From the NCBI GenBank assembly GCA_964617665.1, contig CAZUAH010000017.1, forward strand, positions 1 to 61,489: a stretch of DNA of 61,489 nt. The letters run 5' to 3'. The notes under the pieces were generated by a model. The model ran no database searches and was not told the DNA's origin. It saw only the letters and a program-made list of their open reading frames with translations. Position 1 is the first letter of the stretch. Each line of letters starts with the position of its first letter. Source of the DNA: JADHUC01 sp964617665. GTDB lineage: Bacteria; Planctomycetota; Planctomycetia; Pirellulales; Pirellulaceae. Positions 7,558-17,112 of this stretch are shown here, piece after piece. Position numbers and translations under genes: made by a program.

Positions 7558-9831
7558 ATGGCAAAACGCCGTCTTGTCTACGTCGTCGCAGGCGTTGCCG
7601 TGGTGATAGCGGTTGGATCGGCAGTCTATTTCCTTTCCGACGGTGACCGGCCCCTTCGCGCCGATGCCATACTTGCCGTCTATGACGCCAGCAAGCCACC
7701 CGGCCGTTTGACTATCCAGTACCCGTTCGACGAAGCCGTGTTTCCCCCGAGAATCATTGCCCCCACGTTCCGCTGGGAAGACTCCACCGGCGAGTCCGAT
7801 ACATGGCTAGTACATATCGAATTCCCCGATGCCCAGGAAGCGATCACTGTCGAGAGCCTGAATCAGGAGTGGACGCCCTCGGAAAGCCAATGGACAACAA
7901 TTGGGCGCCGATCGCTATCCAGCCGAGCCGAAGTGACGGTGCTGGGTATTCGCCGTGCCCGGCAGAGTCGAATTCTGTCGTCGGCACATATCTCGATCAG
8001 CACATCGGCCGACGAAGTTGGTGCGCCAATCTTCTACCGCGAAGTCAACTTGCCCTTTCGCGATGCAGTCAACGATCCGTCCCAGATTCGTTGGCGATTC
8101 GGAGACGTTTCCTCTCGACAGCCGCCGCCGGTGGTTCTGAAGAACCTGCCGGTCTGCGGAAACTGCCACTCGTTTTCCGCCGACGGGAAGATCCTGGGAA
8201 TGGACATCGATTATGCCAACGATAAAGGCTCGTACGCGATCATGCCCGTCAGCCAAGAGATGGTCTTGGAGCCGAGCAAGATTATCACGTGGAGCGACTA
8301 CCGGCGCGAGGACGGCCAAACAACGCTCGGCCTGCTGTCCCAGGTTTCTCCTGATGGCAAATACGTGGCAAGCACGGTAAAGGACGACACGGTCTTCGCG
8401 CCCAGGCCCGACTTGGCCTTCTCGCAACTGTTCTTTCCCATCAAGGGGCTTGTGGGGATCTACTCGCGGGACGACGGATCGTTCCGGGCGCTGCCAGGCG
8501 CCGACGATCCGAAATACGTGCAGAGCAACCCGGTGTGGAGCCCGGATGGCAAATGGATCGTCTTCGCACGAAGCGAACGCCACGACCATGGAGGGACGGG
8601 GCGTCTGGGGCCTGAGGGGCATAAGGTCTTTACGGAACAGGGGAAGACGTTCCTGTTCGATTTGTACCGCGTTCCGTTCAATGACGGCAACGGAGGCCAA
8701 GCGGAGCCGCTGACCGGGGCTTCGGAGAACGGAATGAGCAACTTTTTTCCCCGGTATTCCCCGGACGGAAAGTGGATCGTCTTCTGCAAAGCAAGGACAT
8801 ACATGCTGTTGCAGCCAGACAGCGAGCTGTACATCATTCCCAGCAGTGGAGGCGAGCCGCGCAGATTGCGGTGCAACACTTCCCGAATGAATTCCTGGCA
8901 CAGTTGGTCGCCGAACGGCAAGTGGATGGTCTTCTCTTCCAAGGCATTTTCACCTTACACGCAATTGTTCATGACGCATTTCGACGACGCGGGTAACAGC
9001 ACTCCGCCGGTATTGCTGGCAAACTTCACCAAGGCAGGTCGGGCCGCGAACATCCCGGAGTTCGTCCGAGCCGAATCGGGGGCCATCCAGCAGATTCGCG
9101 AGAGTTTCATCAACGATCACTCCTATGCTCGTCAAGCGAAGACGAGTGCTGGGTTTGGGGACTTGGCCCGCGCGGAGGCATCGTGCCGCAAGGCCTTGGC
9201 CCTGAACCCGAAAAACGCGGATGCGTTGTGCAACCTGGGGACGATTCTGGCGATGAAAGGGCAAGTCGACCAGGCAATCGAGCACTATCGCGCGGCGCTG
9301 GAGTCGGCGCCGGATCTTTTCGAGGCGCATTACTCCTTGGGCGTCCAGTTCATGAACATGGACCGCGCCGCCGAGGCAATTGAGTCCCTGCAGGAAGCCG
9401 TCAGACTCCAACCGCAGAACGTACCTTGTCGCTATTACCTCGGTTTGGCGCTCGAAGGGCAGCGAAAATTCGAGCAAGCTCTAGCACAGTACGAGTGCAT
9501 TCTGGAATCGGATCCGGATGCCGGCATGGCACTTGCGCAAGCGGCCTTCATTCGCGCCACGTGCCCGCAGCGGAAACTACGCGACTACGACGCGGCGATC
9601 GAGATGGCCGAACGGGCGTGCGAGCTGACGCAGTTCAGCGACCCGGAGTTCCTGGCGACCCTTGCCAGAGTGTATGCTCAGGTAGACCGGCGTGCGGATG
9701 CCATCGAGATGTCCCGGAAGGCCGTGAACGTTGCGAGGAGCAGCGGCCGGTTAGATTTCGCCCGGCAGGTCGAACTGGATTTCCGGGAATACTGGCATAA
9801 GCACTCGGCTTCGGCTGGCGAACAAAAGTAG
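7558..9831 (+). CDS. CxxCH-motif TolB-like propeller protein with TPR tail, paralogue 3
   Basis: A 757-residue protein that starts 10 bases after paralogue 2 ends, so the two are probably one transcript. The order matches paralogue 2: anchor helix (about 5-22), Ig-like domain, CGNCH at 200-204, PD40 blades, TPRs and the ATCPQRKLRD block. The main difference lies in the loop before the third blade, about residues 340-365, where paralogue 2 has a longer charged insert. The stop codon TAG at 9829-9831 is formed by the first bases of a GTAGGTCAGG repeat, so the repeat sits directly on the 3' end of the gene. The function is unknown. Confidence 0.87.
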   Translation: MAKRRLVYVVAGVAVVIAVGSAVYFLSDGDRPLRADAILAVYDASKPPGRLTIQYPFDEAVFPPRIIAPTFRWEDSTGESDTWLVHIEFPDAQEAITVESLNQEWTPSESQWTTIGRRSLSSRAEVTVLGIRRARQSRILSSAHISISTSADEVGAPIFYREVNLPFRDAVNDPSQIRWRFGDVSSRQPPPVVLKNLPVCGNCHSFSADGKILGMDIDYANDKGSYAIMPVSQEMVLEPSKIITWSDYRREDGQTTLGLLSQVSPDGKYVASTVKDDTVFAPRPDLAFSQLFFPIKGLVGIYSRDDGSFRALPGADDPKYVQSNPVWSPDGKWIVFARSERHDHGGTGRLGPEGHKVFTEQGKTFLFDLYRVPFNDGNGGQAEPLTGASENGMSNFFPRYSPDGKWIVFCKARTYMLLQPDSELYIIPSSGGEPRRLRCNTSRMNSWHSWSPNGKWMVFSSKAFSPYTQLFMTHFDDAGNSTPPVLLANFTKAGRAANIPEFVRAESGAIQQIRESFINDHSYARQAKTSAGFGDLARAEASCRKALALNPKNADALCNLGTILAMKGQVDQAIEHYRAALESAPDLFEAHYSLGVQFMNMDRAAEAIESLQEAVRLQPQNVPCRYYLGLALEGQRKFEQALAQYECILESDPDAGMALAQAAFIRATCPQRKLRDYDAAIEMAERACELTQFSDPEFLATLARVYAQVDRRADAIEMSRKAVNVARSSGRLDFARQVELDFREYWHKHSASAGEQK

Positions 9832-9977
9832 GTCAGGCTCCGCCTGACGAAATGCGCGTCCCATTCGGCTCCGTCGTTTGATCTCATCCCCGCCCGATTC
9901 CGCCGGTCTTCCATTGGCGCTCAGTTGGAACGCAATCGGAGTATCATCACGGTTTCCGTCATGCACAGCATGACCTA
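9828..9977. repeat. Core B repeat arms, copy 2 (widely separated)
   Basis: The left arm GTAGGTCAGGCTCCGCCTGA (9828-9847) overlaps the stop codon of the preceding gene. The right arm, ending GCACAGCATGACCTAC at 9977, lies about 110 bases further on. The spacer shows no gene. The two arms may be one doublet opened by an insertion or two single elements. Confidence 0.65.
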
Positions 9978-10060
9978 CGGGATAGTCTCACGTTTCCTAC
10001 TGGCGGCCGAGGTGATATGCTTGAACGATAATTTCCGTTACCTCGGAAATGGGGAGCAAC

Positions 10061-11884
10061 ATGCGGCGGGTCACTTGGTCGAAGCGATTCTTGAATCTGG
10101 CGCGACGCTACGCGTTCTTCGAATTGGCTGTGTGCCTTTTGCTGGCCGTGCTTTCCACATGGCCATTGGCTCGTCATTTCGGATCGAGCTTGGCCAAGGG
10201 GACCGAGCCGGTGGCAACGGTGCCGCTGTTCACTCTGTGGACCGTCTGGTGGAACGCCGACCGCGCCGGCAAGCTGTACGAGGACGAATGGAAATATTGG
10301 GATGCCCCCATTTTCCATCCGACCCGCCGTACATTCGCTTTTTCCGAGCCCATGCCGACGACGATTGTCGTTGCCCCCATCGTTTGGCTCACGGGCAATC
10401 GAATACTGGCCCATAATACCTTCCTCCTGCTGGCGGTGGCACTGAACGGCTGGAGCACCTTCCTTCTGCTGCGCCGTTTGCGCATACGTTGGTTGGCGTC
10501 GGCCATCGGCGGCGCCATGGTCGAGTTGTTGCCGCTGGTGCACAACGAAATGGGGGTGCTGCAGCTTGTTCCGGTATGCGGCATTGTTTGGACCATCCAC
10601 GCCCTGTACCTTCTTGGCAAACGCCCCACATTGACTCGCGCGGCGCTTGCGGGCGCGGCTTTTGCCTTCGCCTATCTGACGTGCGCGTATTACGGTTTGT
10701 TTCTGAGTGCGCTGCTGATTCCGAGTTTCGGTTGGCTGTTCGCACGCCGTCTGGCGAGAATGCGAACGTGGCTGATGCTGGCTGCGGCCGGAGGCGTCGC
10801 GATTCTGTTGGCTGGCCCAGTCGTCTGGGGCCAATTGAGCGTTGTGAAACAGGAGAAGCTCGAGCGATCGCCAGACTTTGTACGTGGTCTTTCCGCCGAA
10901 CCGAAGCAGTACCTCGCATCGCCGTGGCCACGAATGATCGAGCCGGATGCGCTTCGGCGATTGAGCGGCGATACACGTTTTCAACTCTGCCCCGGAATCC
11001 TGACATACGCTCTCGCCTTGTTTGGTGCGTGTGTAGGATTGATGCGGAAACGGTATCGGATCTGGGCCGCGTTTTGCTTGACTCTGCTCGCAGCCGCTTT
11101 CGTGCTGTCCATGGGGCCGAAGATCCACATCGCCACATGGGTGCCATACGAATCACTGATGCGCTGGTATCCCGGCTTTGGGCAGGCGAGAAACGTATTT
11201 CGATTCGCCATGTTCGTCCAGCTTGCGGCTGCCCTTTTGGCTGCGTTGGGATTGCATTTCATCCTGGTGTTGCTGCTGAAATGGCTGGGCATCTCCTCAC
11301 TGCCTCGCCCCTCGAAGGCTCAGTGGCGGCGAGCAGCCGCATGGGGAGTGACGGGCGTGGTCGGTGGGCTGGCAGTCGTGGAAATACTGCCCTCTCGCCA
11401 GACGATGTTCACGTTGCCGTCGGTCGAAACTCAAACCGCCTGGATACAGTGGCTGAAGACCGAAACGCCCGACGACTGCATCATTGCCTGCGTCCCCTTT
11501 CCCAAAGGGAAGACGGTGCGCCATTACGAAGACAGCGCGATTTGGATGTATTGGGGCACGTTTCACCAGCGAACGATGTTAAACGGCTACTCAGGCTTCT
11601 TCCCACGACAGTTTCGGGAACTGAAGCTACCCATGCAAAGGTTTCCGGACGACACGAGCCGCCGAATGCTTGGCGAACGAGGCGTCGACTACTGTGTGGT
11701 ACGACGATCGTACCTCACGAGCCGAATCCGATGGGAAAATCTTCCACCCGGGACGGATTGGCGGTATGCCCTACAACGGTACGCGAAGGGAGAACTTGTC
11801 CACGTGTTTGCGGACGACAGGGCGGAAGTGGATATCTTCCAACTCAAGAGGAAACTCGAAATCCGAAGCACAAAACCAGAATAG
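10061..11884 (+). CDS. Multi-span membrane protein, GT-C glycosyltransferase-like
   Basis: A 607-residue protein with an N-terminal membrane helix, a luminal-type first loop, then about ten hydrophobic helices to residue 460 and a soluble C-terminal part. The layout and the early acidic loop resemble GT-C type lipid-linked sugar transferases and YfhO-like proteins, but I see no motif that proves the family. An ATG at 10049 is possible; 10061 is chosen because GGGGAG lies just before it. The last residues (KRKLEIRSTKPE) come from an AAATCCGAA-type repeat that seems to have replaced the native 3' end. It follows the propeller array after a 229-base gap. Glycosylation of exported proteins would fit but is only inferred. 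Confidence 0.7.
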   Translation: MRRVTWSKRFLNLARRYAFFELAVCLLLAVLSTWPLARHFGSSLAKGTEPVATVPLFTLWTVWWNADRAGKLYEDEWKYWDAPIFHPTRRTFAFSEPMPTTIVVAPIVWLTGNRILAHNTFLLLAVALNGWSTFLLLRRLRIRWLASAIGGAMVELLPLVHNEMGVLQLVPVCGIVWTIHALYLLGKRPTLTRAALAGAAFAFAYLTCAYYGLFLSALLIPSFGWLFARRLARMRTWLMLAAAGGVAILLAGPVVWGQLSVVKQEKLERSPDFVRGLSAEPKQYLASPWPRMIEPDALRRLSGDTRFQLCPGILTYALALFGACVGLMRKRYRIWAAFCLTLLAAAFVLSMGPKIHIATWVPYESLMRWYPGFGQARNVFRFAMFVQLAAALLAALGLHFILVLLLKWLGISSLPRPSKAQWRRAAAWGVTGVVGGLAVVEILPSRQTMFTLPSVETQTAWIQWLKTETPDDCIIACVPFPKGKTVRHYEDSAIWMYWGTFHQRTMLNGYSGFFPRQFRELKLPMQRFPDDTSRRMLGERGVDYCVVRRSYLTSRIRWENLPPGTDWRYALQRYAKGELVHVFADDRAEVDIFQLKRKLEIRSTKPE

Positions 11885-11910
11885 GCAATGTCCAAAACGC
11901 CCGAAACATT
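11851..11910. repeat. AAATCCGAA-type purine-rich repeat tract, copy 1
   Basis: A tract with CTCGAAATCCGAAGCACAAA and further CGAAAC-like words. Related tracts lie at 20541-20600 and 20703-20775. It supplies the last codons and stop of the membrane protein gene. Confidence 0.5.
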
Positions 11911-11943
11911 CGCCTTTCGTGTTTATCGGCCCATGCGATTCTG

Positions 11944-12017
11944 GTAGTCAGGGCTGTGCCTGGCGGGCTTCGTCTATGGCGTGTCGATGCGCATTTCGTC
12001 AGGCGGAGCCTGACCTA
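11944..12017. repeat. Core B repeat, copy 3
   Basis: A diverged left arm (GTAGTCAGGGCTGTGCCTGG) faces a well-kept right arm ending in GGCGGAGCCTGACCTAC. It lies between two genes that converge on it. Confidence 0.65.
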
Positions 12018-12049
12018 CGGCCTCGAGTCAAACGATCTGATAATAGACT

Positions 12050-12535
12050 TCACTCAGAATCAGAAGTTGAATCCGCCGGAGCGTCTGACGCTATCTCTAC
12101 AGTGATTGGGCCTCCGCTCGCCGTTACTTCAACTTGCTTGTCCGAGGTATTGGGGTCCGAATACTTCGCGGGAAATGGCGGTTTCTGGGCCTTGGGCTTG
12201 CTGCTGCCGCCCGAGCCTCCCGCTCCGTACATCTCAGCGCCCCCACCGCCACTCAGATCGCGAAGAACCACCTTGTATTTTCCAACCTCGGCACCCGGTG
12301 TGCCTTGTACGCCGGCGAACAATGTGAATTTGCCATTCTCCACCGTACCGCTTGAGGTTGTCCCACCTTCGGCAACCGGAACGAAGTCAATTCCAATGTT
12401 GTTGGCCGGTTGCCCGTCGATATTCAGCGTTCCTTCTACCGGCACCGTCGCCGGACCACCGGACGAACACCCCGCGAGCGAGACCAACAAAGCGACAACA
12501 ACACCACATCCGACAAGGCGATACAAAGAGTCCAC
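12050..12535 (-). CDS. Small secreted lipoprotein with transthyretin-like domain
   Basis: A 161-residue lipoprotein. The signal peptide ends with the perfect lipobox LAGC, Cys23 being lipidated. The mature part opens VEGTLNIDGQPANNIGIDF and carries a GKYKVVLRD strand close to the one in the lipoprotein at 24048, so the two are family members. A Gly/Ser/Lys/Pro-rich linker follows (about 105-130). The start is GTG at 12535: AAGGAGA stands 5 bases upstream, while an in-frame ATG 15 codons earlier has no signal and would spoil the signal peptide. No DUF1559 gene is next to it, unlike the other two lipoproteins. The function is unknown; anchoring in the cell envelope is inferred. Confidence 0.85.
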   Translation of the reverse strand: MDSLYRLVGCGVVVALLVSLAGCSSGGPATVPVEGTLNIDGQPANNIGIDFVPVAEGGTTSSGTVENGKFTLFAGVQGTPGAEVGKYKVVLRDLSGGGGAEMYGAGGSGGSSKPKAQKPPFPAKYSDPNTSDKQVEVTASGGPITVEIASDAPADSTSDSE

Positions 12536-12934
12536 GACAATCTCCTTAAGCAAGACGACGGATTGTGCCGGTAAGGCCAATTAGGGACTGTAACAACTTG
12601 TAGCGAATCAGTATAGATTCAAGAAAGATCGTGTGCAATCTGGAGCAGGGTGTGGGGTAGTAAATCCTCATCTGCCGCACGCCTTACGTTCTTAGTGCCT
12701 CGCGCCTTTCGATCTTGCCCGTACGATGGCCCTCCGAGGCCGTCGGATGAGTGGTCGGCCTCGGAGGGCCAACCTACAAGCACAACTGACGTTGTTGTCA
12801 AATCTACGATAAGCGTAGACGAGTCTTCCATCAATGCGACGACAAATCCGTTAATGTGGAATCGGGCCCATCCTACAAACCTGGATGTGTCGGGCGGGTG
12901 TGATTAGAATGCTCGTCTAACGGAGGAATTGGAC
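12536..12934. other. Divergent intergenic region
   Basis: These 399 bases separate the lipoprotein (minus strand) from propeller paralogue 4 (plus strand), so promoters for both should lie here. I see one palindromic repeat (12721-12777) and no convincing gene. Confidence 0.6.
12721..12777. repeat. GTAGG...CCTAC palindromic repeat (core F)
   Basis: A 15-base inverted repeat (TGGCCCTCCGAGGCC at 12727, complement at 12757-12771) ends on the right in AACCTAC. The left foot is decayed (GTACGA). The cores also fold within each arm. The ends link it to the GTAGG-footed repeats with other cores. Confidence 0.7.
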
Positions 12935-15394
12935 GTGAGAGACAACAAGAAACAGAAGCGTCGCAAGAGAACGTTTCGGCGCACCTTGATCGTCTGTGCT
13001 GCCTTGGGTCTCGCTACGGTCGCCTTCGGTATGGTGGTAGCGTTGTATGTTGCCTATCGCAGACCTGGTTTTTCAACTGAGAGGATCCTGGCCGCCTACC
13101 GGAGAGACGCGCAGTACAGCGAATTGGCGATCGACTATCCGCTTGACGGGACGTTGTTTCCCCCGGATATCGCATCTCCGACGTTGCGCTGGGAGGACAG
13201 TCAAGACGAAACAGATGCGTGGGTCGTCACGTTTGAATTCGAGGGCGGCCAAGAACGAATGAGCTTTCCCTGCTTCGACACTCAGTGGACACCTTCCAAC
13301 GATCGATGGGAGATCATCAAGCAGCAGTCGTTGGAAAGGAAAGCAAAGATGACAGTTTTGGGCGTCAATGGGGCGGCGCCGGATAGGATTCTGTCAGTCG
13401 GCAGCGTCTCGATCATGACATCCAGAGATGAAGTCGGGGCGCCACTATTCTACAGGGAAGTGAATCTGCCGTTTGAGGAGGCGGTCAAGGATCCAGAGGC
13501 ACACATCTGCTGGCGGTTTGGGACGATTTCTTCCGAAGAACGGCCTCCGATTGTATTGGACAAGTTGCCGGTTTGTGGCAACTGTCATTCATTCTCCGCC
13601 GACGGGGCGGTCATGGGGATGGACGTGGATTATGCCAACGACAAGGGATCCTATGTGACTGCCAACGTCACAGAAGAAATGACTCTCGACAAGAACAGCA
13701 TCATTACCTGGAGTGAGTACGAGAGCGAAGACGAGAAGCCGACCTTTGGCCTGCTGTCGCAAGTCTCTCCGGACGGAAGGTATGTGGTTAGCACGGTGAA
13801 GGACCGGTCCGTTTTCGTTCCCAGGGACAACTTGGCGTTCAGTCAGCTTTTCTTCCCGATCCAGGGCATATTGGTCATTTACGACCGAAGGACCAAGACT
13901 TTCAGCGCTTTACCCGGTGCTGATGACAAGCGATTCGTGCAAAGCAATCCAACCTGGAGTCCGGACGGGAAGTACATCGCGTTTGCCAGAAACGAGGCCT
14001 ACGGCCTGGAGAACCTTGAGAGTGAAACACGCGTGCTGCTCACGGCGGCGGAATGCAGAGAGTTTGTCGACGAGGGGAAAACATTCCTGTTTGATCTGTA
14101 CCGCATACCCTTCAACGAGGGCAAGGGAGGCAAGGCAGAGCCGCTGGCCGGTGCTTCCAGCAATGGGATGAGCAACTACTTCCCTAAGTACTCTCCCGAC
14201 GGCCGATGGATCGTGTTCTGCAAAGCCAAGAGCTACATGCTGTTGCAGCCGGACAGTGAACTGCACATTATCCCGGCGGCAGGAGGGGATTCCCGGCGAA
14301 TGCAGTGCAATACGGCGCGGATGAATTCATGGCACAGTTGGTCACCAAACGGCAAATGGCTGGTGTTTTCCTCGAAGGTCAATTCGCCTTTCACCCAGCT
14401 CTTCCTCACCCACATTGACGAACTGGGCCACAGCAGCCCACCCGTCTTGCTGTCGCGGTTCACCGGCTCTGACCGCGCGGCGAACATTCCCGAATTCGTC
14501 AACACAAGGGCAGGCGCGATCAAAAGAATCCGCGAGGAGTTCGTCGATGATATCTCGTTCGTGAGGGCGGCGAGGGAAGCGTTGGACCACGGCGACTACG
14601 AACTCGCAACGAAGTTCTGCCGCAAAGCGCTGAAACTCAACCCCAACAGTGTCGTGGCGTACAACGACTTGGCATACATGCTGATGGTCCAAGGAAATCT
14701 TGAGGAAGCGAAGGCTAGCTTCCTCAAGATACTCGATATGCAGGCCGACAGTGAGATGGTCAAGACCGCTCACTGTAACCTCGGCATAATCTTGGGAAAG
14801 CAACTCGAGTACCAGAAGGGCATCGAGCATTGCCGTCAGGCCTTGGAGATCGATGCGGAATTTGCGGAGGTGCATGGCGTTCTGGGGGGGTTGTTGTCGG
14901 ACATTGGCGAAACGGACGAGGGAAAGGAACATCTGGCAGAAGCGATTCGGCTGGACCCGGGCAACGCTGCCGCGAGCACCAACCTTGCACGCGTCCTGTT
15001 GGCGGAGGGAAAACACGGGCAGGCCGTGGTGCTGTACAGCAATGCACTCAAAGAAAACCCTCGTCTTCCGGCGGCACTTTTGGGGCTGGCGACACTCCGC
15101 GCTACCAGCAGCGATCAGACATTGCGTGACGGCAAACAGGCGGTTGACCTTGCCACGAAGGCCTGCGAGCTAACCCGTTACCAGGATCCGAGAGCGCTGG
15201 ACATACTGGGCATGGCCCACGCCCAAGCCGGTCGCTTCGCGGACGCCATTTCCGCCGCCGAGCGCGCCCTGTGGATAGCTCGCGCGGCGAGAAACAAGGC
15301 TCTTGCCAGTTCCATCGAACAACGCATCAGATTCTACAAGCAAGATCAGCCCTTCCGGAACCAACATTCTCCATCGCGTTCGACTGCCCCCTAA
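12935..15394 (+). CDS. CxxCH-motif TolB-like propeller protein with TPR tail, paralogue 4
   Basis: An 819-residue protein. The start is GTG at 12935, 8 bases after GGAGG; a TTG at 12929 is too close to that signal. A basic N-terminus leads into one membrane helix (about 15-37). Then come an Ig-like domain (YPLDGTLFPPDI), CGNCH at 214-218 with GMD after it, PD40 blades (VSPDGRYVVS, WSPDGKYIAF, YSPDGRWIVF, WSPNGKWLVF) and about six TPRs. It is closer to paralogues 2 and 3 than to 1, but clearly older than the split of 2 from 3. The CxxCH motif and its surroundings are the best-kept part across all four copies, which argues that the motif is used. The role is unknown. Confidence 0.86.
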   Translation: MRDNKKQKRRKRTFRRTLIVCAALGLATVAFGMVVALYVAYRRPGFSTERILAAYRRDAQYSELAIDYPLDGTLFPPDIASPTLRWEDSQDETDAWVVTFEFEGGQERMSFPCFDTQWTPSNDRWEIIKQQSLERKAKMTVLGVNGAAPDRILSVGSVSIMTSRDEVGAPLFYREVNLPFEEAVKDPEAHICWRFGTISSEERPPIVLDKLPVCGNCHSFSADGAVMGMDVDYANDKGSYVTANVTEEMTLDKNSIITWSEYESEDEKPTFGLLSQVSPDGRYVVSTVKDRSVFVPRDNLAFSQLFFPIQGILVIYDRRTKTFSALPGADDKRFVQSNPTWSPDGKYIAFARNEAYGLENLESETRVLLTAAECREFVDEGKTFLFDLYRIPFNEGKGGKAEPLAGASSNGMSNYFPKYSPDGRWIVFCKAKSYMLLQPDSELHIIPAAGGDSRRMQCNTARMNSWHSWSPNGKWLVFSSKVNSPFTQLFLTHIDELGHSSPPVLLSRFTGSDRAANIPEFVNTRAGAIKRIREEFVDDISFVRAAREALDHGDYELATKFCRKALKLNPNSVVAYNDLAYMLMVQGNLEEAKASFLKILDMQADSEMVKTAHCNLGIILGKQLEYQKGIEHCRQALEIDAEFAEVHGVLGGLLSDIGETDEGKEHLAEAIRLDPGNAAASTNLARVLLAEGKHGQAVVLYSNALKENPRLPAALLGLATLRATSSDQTLRDGKQAVDLATKACELTRYQDPRALDILGMAHAQAGRFADAISAAERALWIARAARNKALASSIEQRIRFYKQDQPFRNQHSPSRSTAP

Positions 15395-15597
15395 GTCGAT
15401 CAGAGGCCTATTGCTTTGTCCAGTCTGAGGATTAGGGGTTAGGCAGTAACTATCTGCATTGGCGGAGCGCTAGAAACGGCTTCCAAGCCGCTTCTCTCCT
15501 AACCTCCTCGCTCGACCTCAAGCACCCTTCGCAGTACACTGTCTTGTAAGCTTCGCACGATTTTTGTGCGTTAGAATCGGATAGAGCAGGTGTGGAT

Positions 15598-16908
15598 ATG
15601 GATCCTACAGATTCTTCAACTCCTACAGACCGGTGGGGTGAGCAGGCGCTGCTGGTGCCATCGGTGCCAATCGACAAGGCGCGAAGGGTCCGCCGACGTT
15701 GGCTGATCGGAACGCTCTGCGCGATTCTGGTCCTCGTTGGCGTCTTCTGCCTGGTTAGGCATACCGTTATCAAATCGCTTTCCGAGTCATGCCGCGAGGC
15801 ACTTCGGGCTGAAGACTGGGAACGACTGGAGGAACTTGCGGGACGTTGGCGTTGGTGGGAACGTAGCAAGGCTGCTCCCTTGGTCTATCTGGCCGAAGCG
15901 GCGAATCAAACGGAGCAGTACGAGCGGGCCGTCGAACTACTCGACCAATTGCCGGATGCGGATCCCATGACGCCTCCGGCGCTCTTGGAACGTTCGGAGA
16001 TACTGTTCGGCCCGCTGAATCGAGCGATTGAAGCAGCGGAGACTCTCGAACGAGCCATCAAGCTCGATCCAACACTTGTCGAAGCGAGGCGTCGTCTGGT
16101 CTATTTTTACGCCTACACTCTGCAGCGACGGAAGATGGTGGACCTTGCGTACGACACAATTGAACACGACTGCGATCAGCCGGAGACTAACGTCTACATA
16201 ATGCTGCAGGATTCGCTTTCGTTCTCGAACGCCTACGAGGAGAACACAAGATGGTTCCGTGGGGATCCCGATGAAGAGTTGTTTCTCGTCGCTCGGGCGA
16301 TCCACCGCATCGGGTCCAGGGGACTCGACGAAAGGGAAGATCCGAAGGAAGGACCGCGCGAAGAAGACGGGACTCCCTTTCACCAAAAAGTCGTTGCCGA
16401 GTATTTCGAGAGATTTCCTCACAACCTGGAATTGTTGGCGTACTGTCTGCAATTGAGTTGCACCGCCGGGAACGTTGACGAAGTGGCTCGCTTACTGTCT
16501 CGCGCGCCTCCGGAAGCGGCAAACGACAATCGCTTCTGGAGGTACAAGGGATGGCTCCATGCGGCTCGGGGCGAGTTCCCTCAAGCGAAAGAGAGTTACG
16601 AGAAGGCGTTGTTGCTGAACTGCTACGACCATGTGAGCCGGCATCAGTTGGCCGCCGTGGAACGTCGATTCAAACAATTGGAACGGGTCAAGGAACTGGA
16701 GGAAATGGTCCTTGAGGGCAAGGCGGTGCGGCATCAGATACTTCAGTTGGAGAACGTTGCTGCGGTACCTCCAGGACTGCTGAAACGAATGGCATTGTAT
16801 GCGGAGAAGTGCGGAGATGATCTTGTCGCCGGCCAGTTGAATTATCGTATTGAGCAGTGGTCTGAAGAGTGGTCGCGAGTTCGTGCCAAACCCAAGGTGT
16901 CGTTATGA
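15598..16908 (+). CDS. Membrane-anchored TPR protein
   Basis: A 436-residue protein with a cytoplasmic N-terminus of about 34 residues ending in RRVRRR, one membrane helix (about 35-53), and a helical outer part made of degenerate TPR pairs, for example near 95-125, 145-180 and 310-345. The ATG at 15598 is taken because AGCAGG lies 7 bases before it; a GTG two codons earlier is too close. No enzyme motif is seen. Its neighbours, the CxxCH/FG-GAP protein and two CRTAC1-like proteins, suggest a joint envelope role, which is an inference from position only. Confidence 0.8.
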   Translation: MDPTDSSTPTDRWGEQALLVPSVPIDKARRVRRRWLIGTLCAILVLVGVFCLVRHTVIKSLSESCREALRAEDWERLEELAGRWRWWERSKAAPLVYLAEAANQTEQYERAVELLDQLPDADPMTPPALLERSEILFGPLNRAIEAAETLERAIKLDPTLVEARRRLVYFYAYTLQRRKMVDLAYDTIEHDCDQPETNVYIMLQDSLSFSNAYEENTRWFRGDPDEELFLVARAIHRIGSRGLDEREDPKEGPREEDGTPFHQKVVAEYFERFPHNLELLAYCLQLSCTAGNVDEVARLLSRAPPEAANDNRFWRYKGWLHAARGEFPQAKESYEKALLLNCYDHVSRHQLAAVERRFKQLERVKELEEMVLEGKAVRHQILQLENVAAVPPGLLKRMALYAEKCGDDLVAGQLNYRIEQWSEEWSRVRAKPKVSL

Positions 16909-16997
16909 CGGACGGCAGATCCAAAGCGTTCGTCCGGGATTCGTTTCGGGAAAGAAATGCCACTGCTGCAATCATCTTCGGAATCCGGAAAGTGTTT

Positions 16998-17084
16998 CGT
17001 TTAACGGCAAGCCGAAGGCGACTACTTTTTTCCCGCGCGAATCGTATGTCATGGCAACCATCGCCTTCGGCTTGCCGTTAAACG
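16998..17084. repeat. Palindromic repeat family C, copy 1
   Basis: Left arm CGTTTAACGGCAAGCCGAAG plus GCG, right arm the exact inverse ending CTTGCCGTTAAACG. The 23-base arms match perfectly around a 41-base spacer. The element lies just before the CxxCH/FG-GAP gene. Confidence 0.8.
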
Positions 17085-17112
17085 AAGAACCCTGGAATCG
17101 TCAAAGGAAAAG

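Noticed and set aside
9959..11128. A 389-codon frame on the minus strand
   Set aside because: It is antisense to the membrane protein gene and its product is rich in Arg, Gln and Pro without any domain-like stretch.
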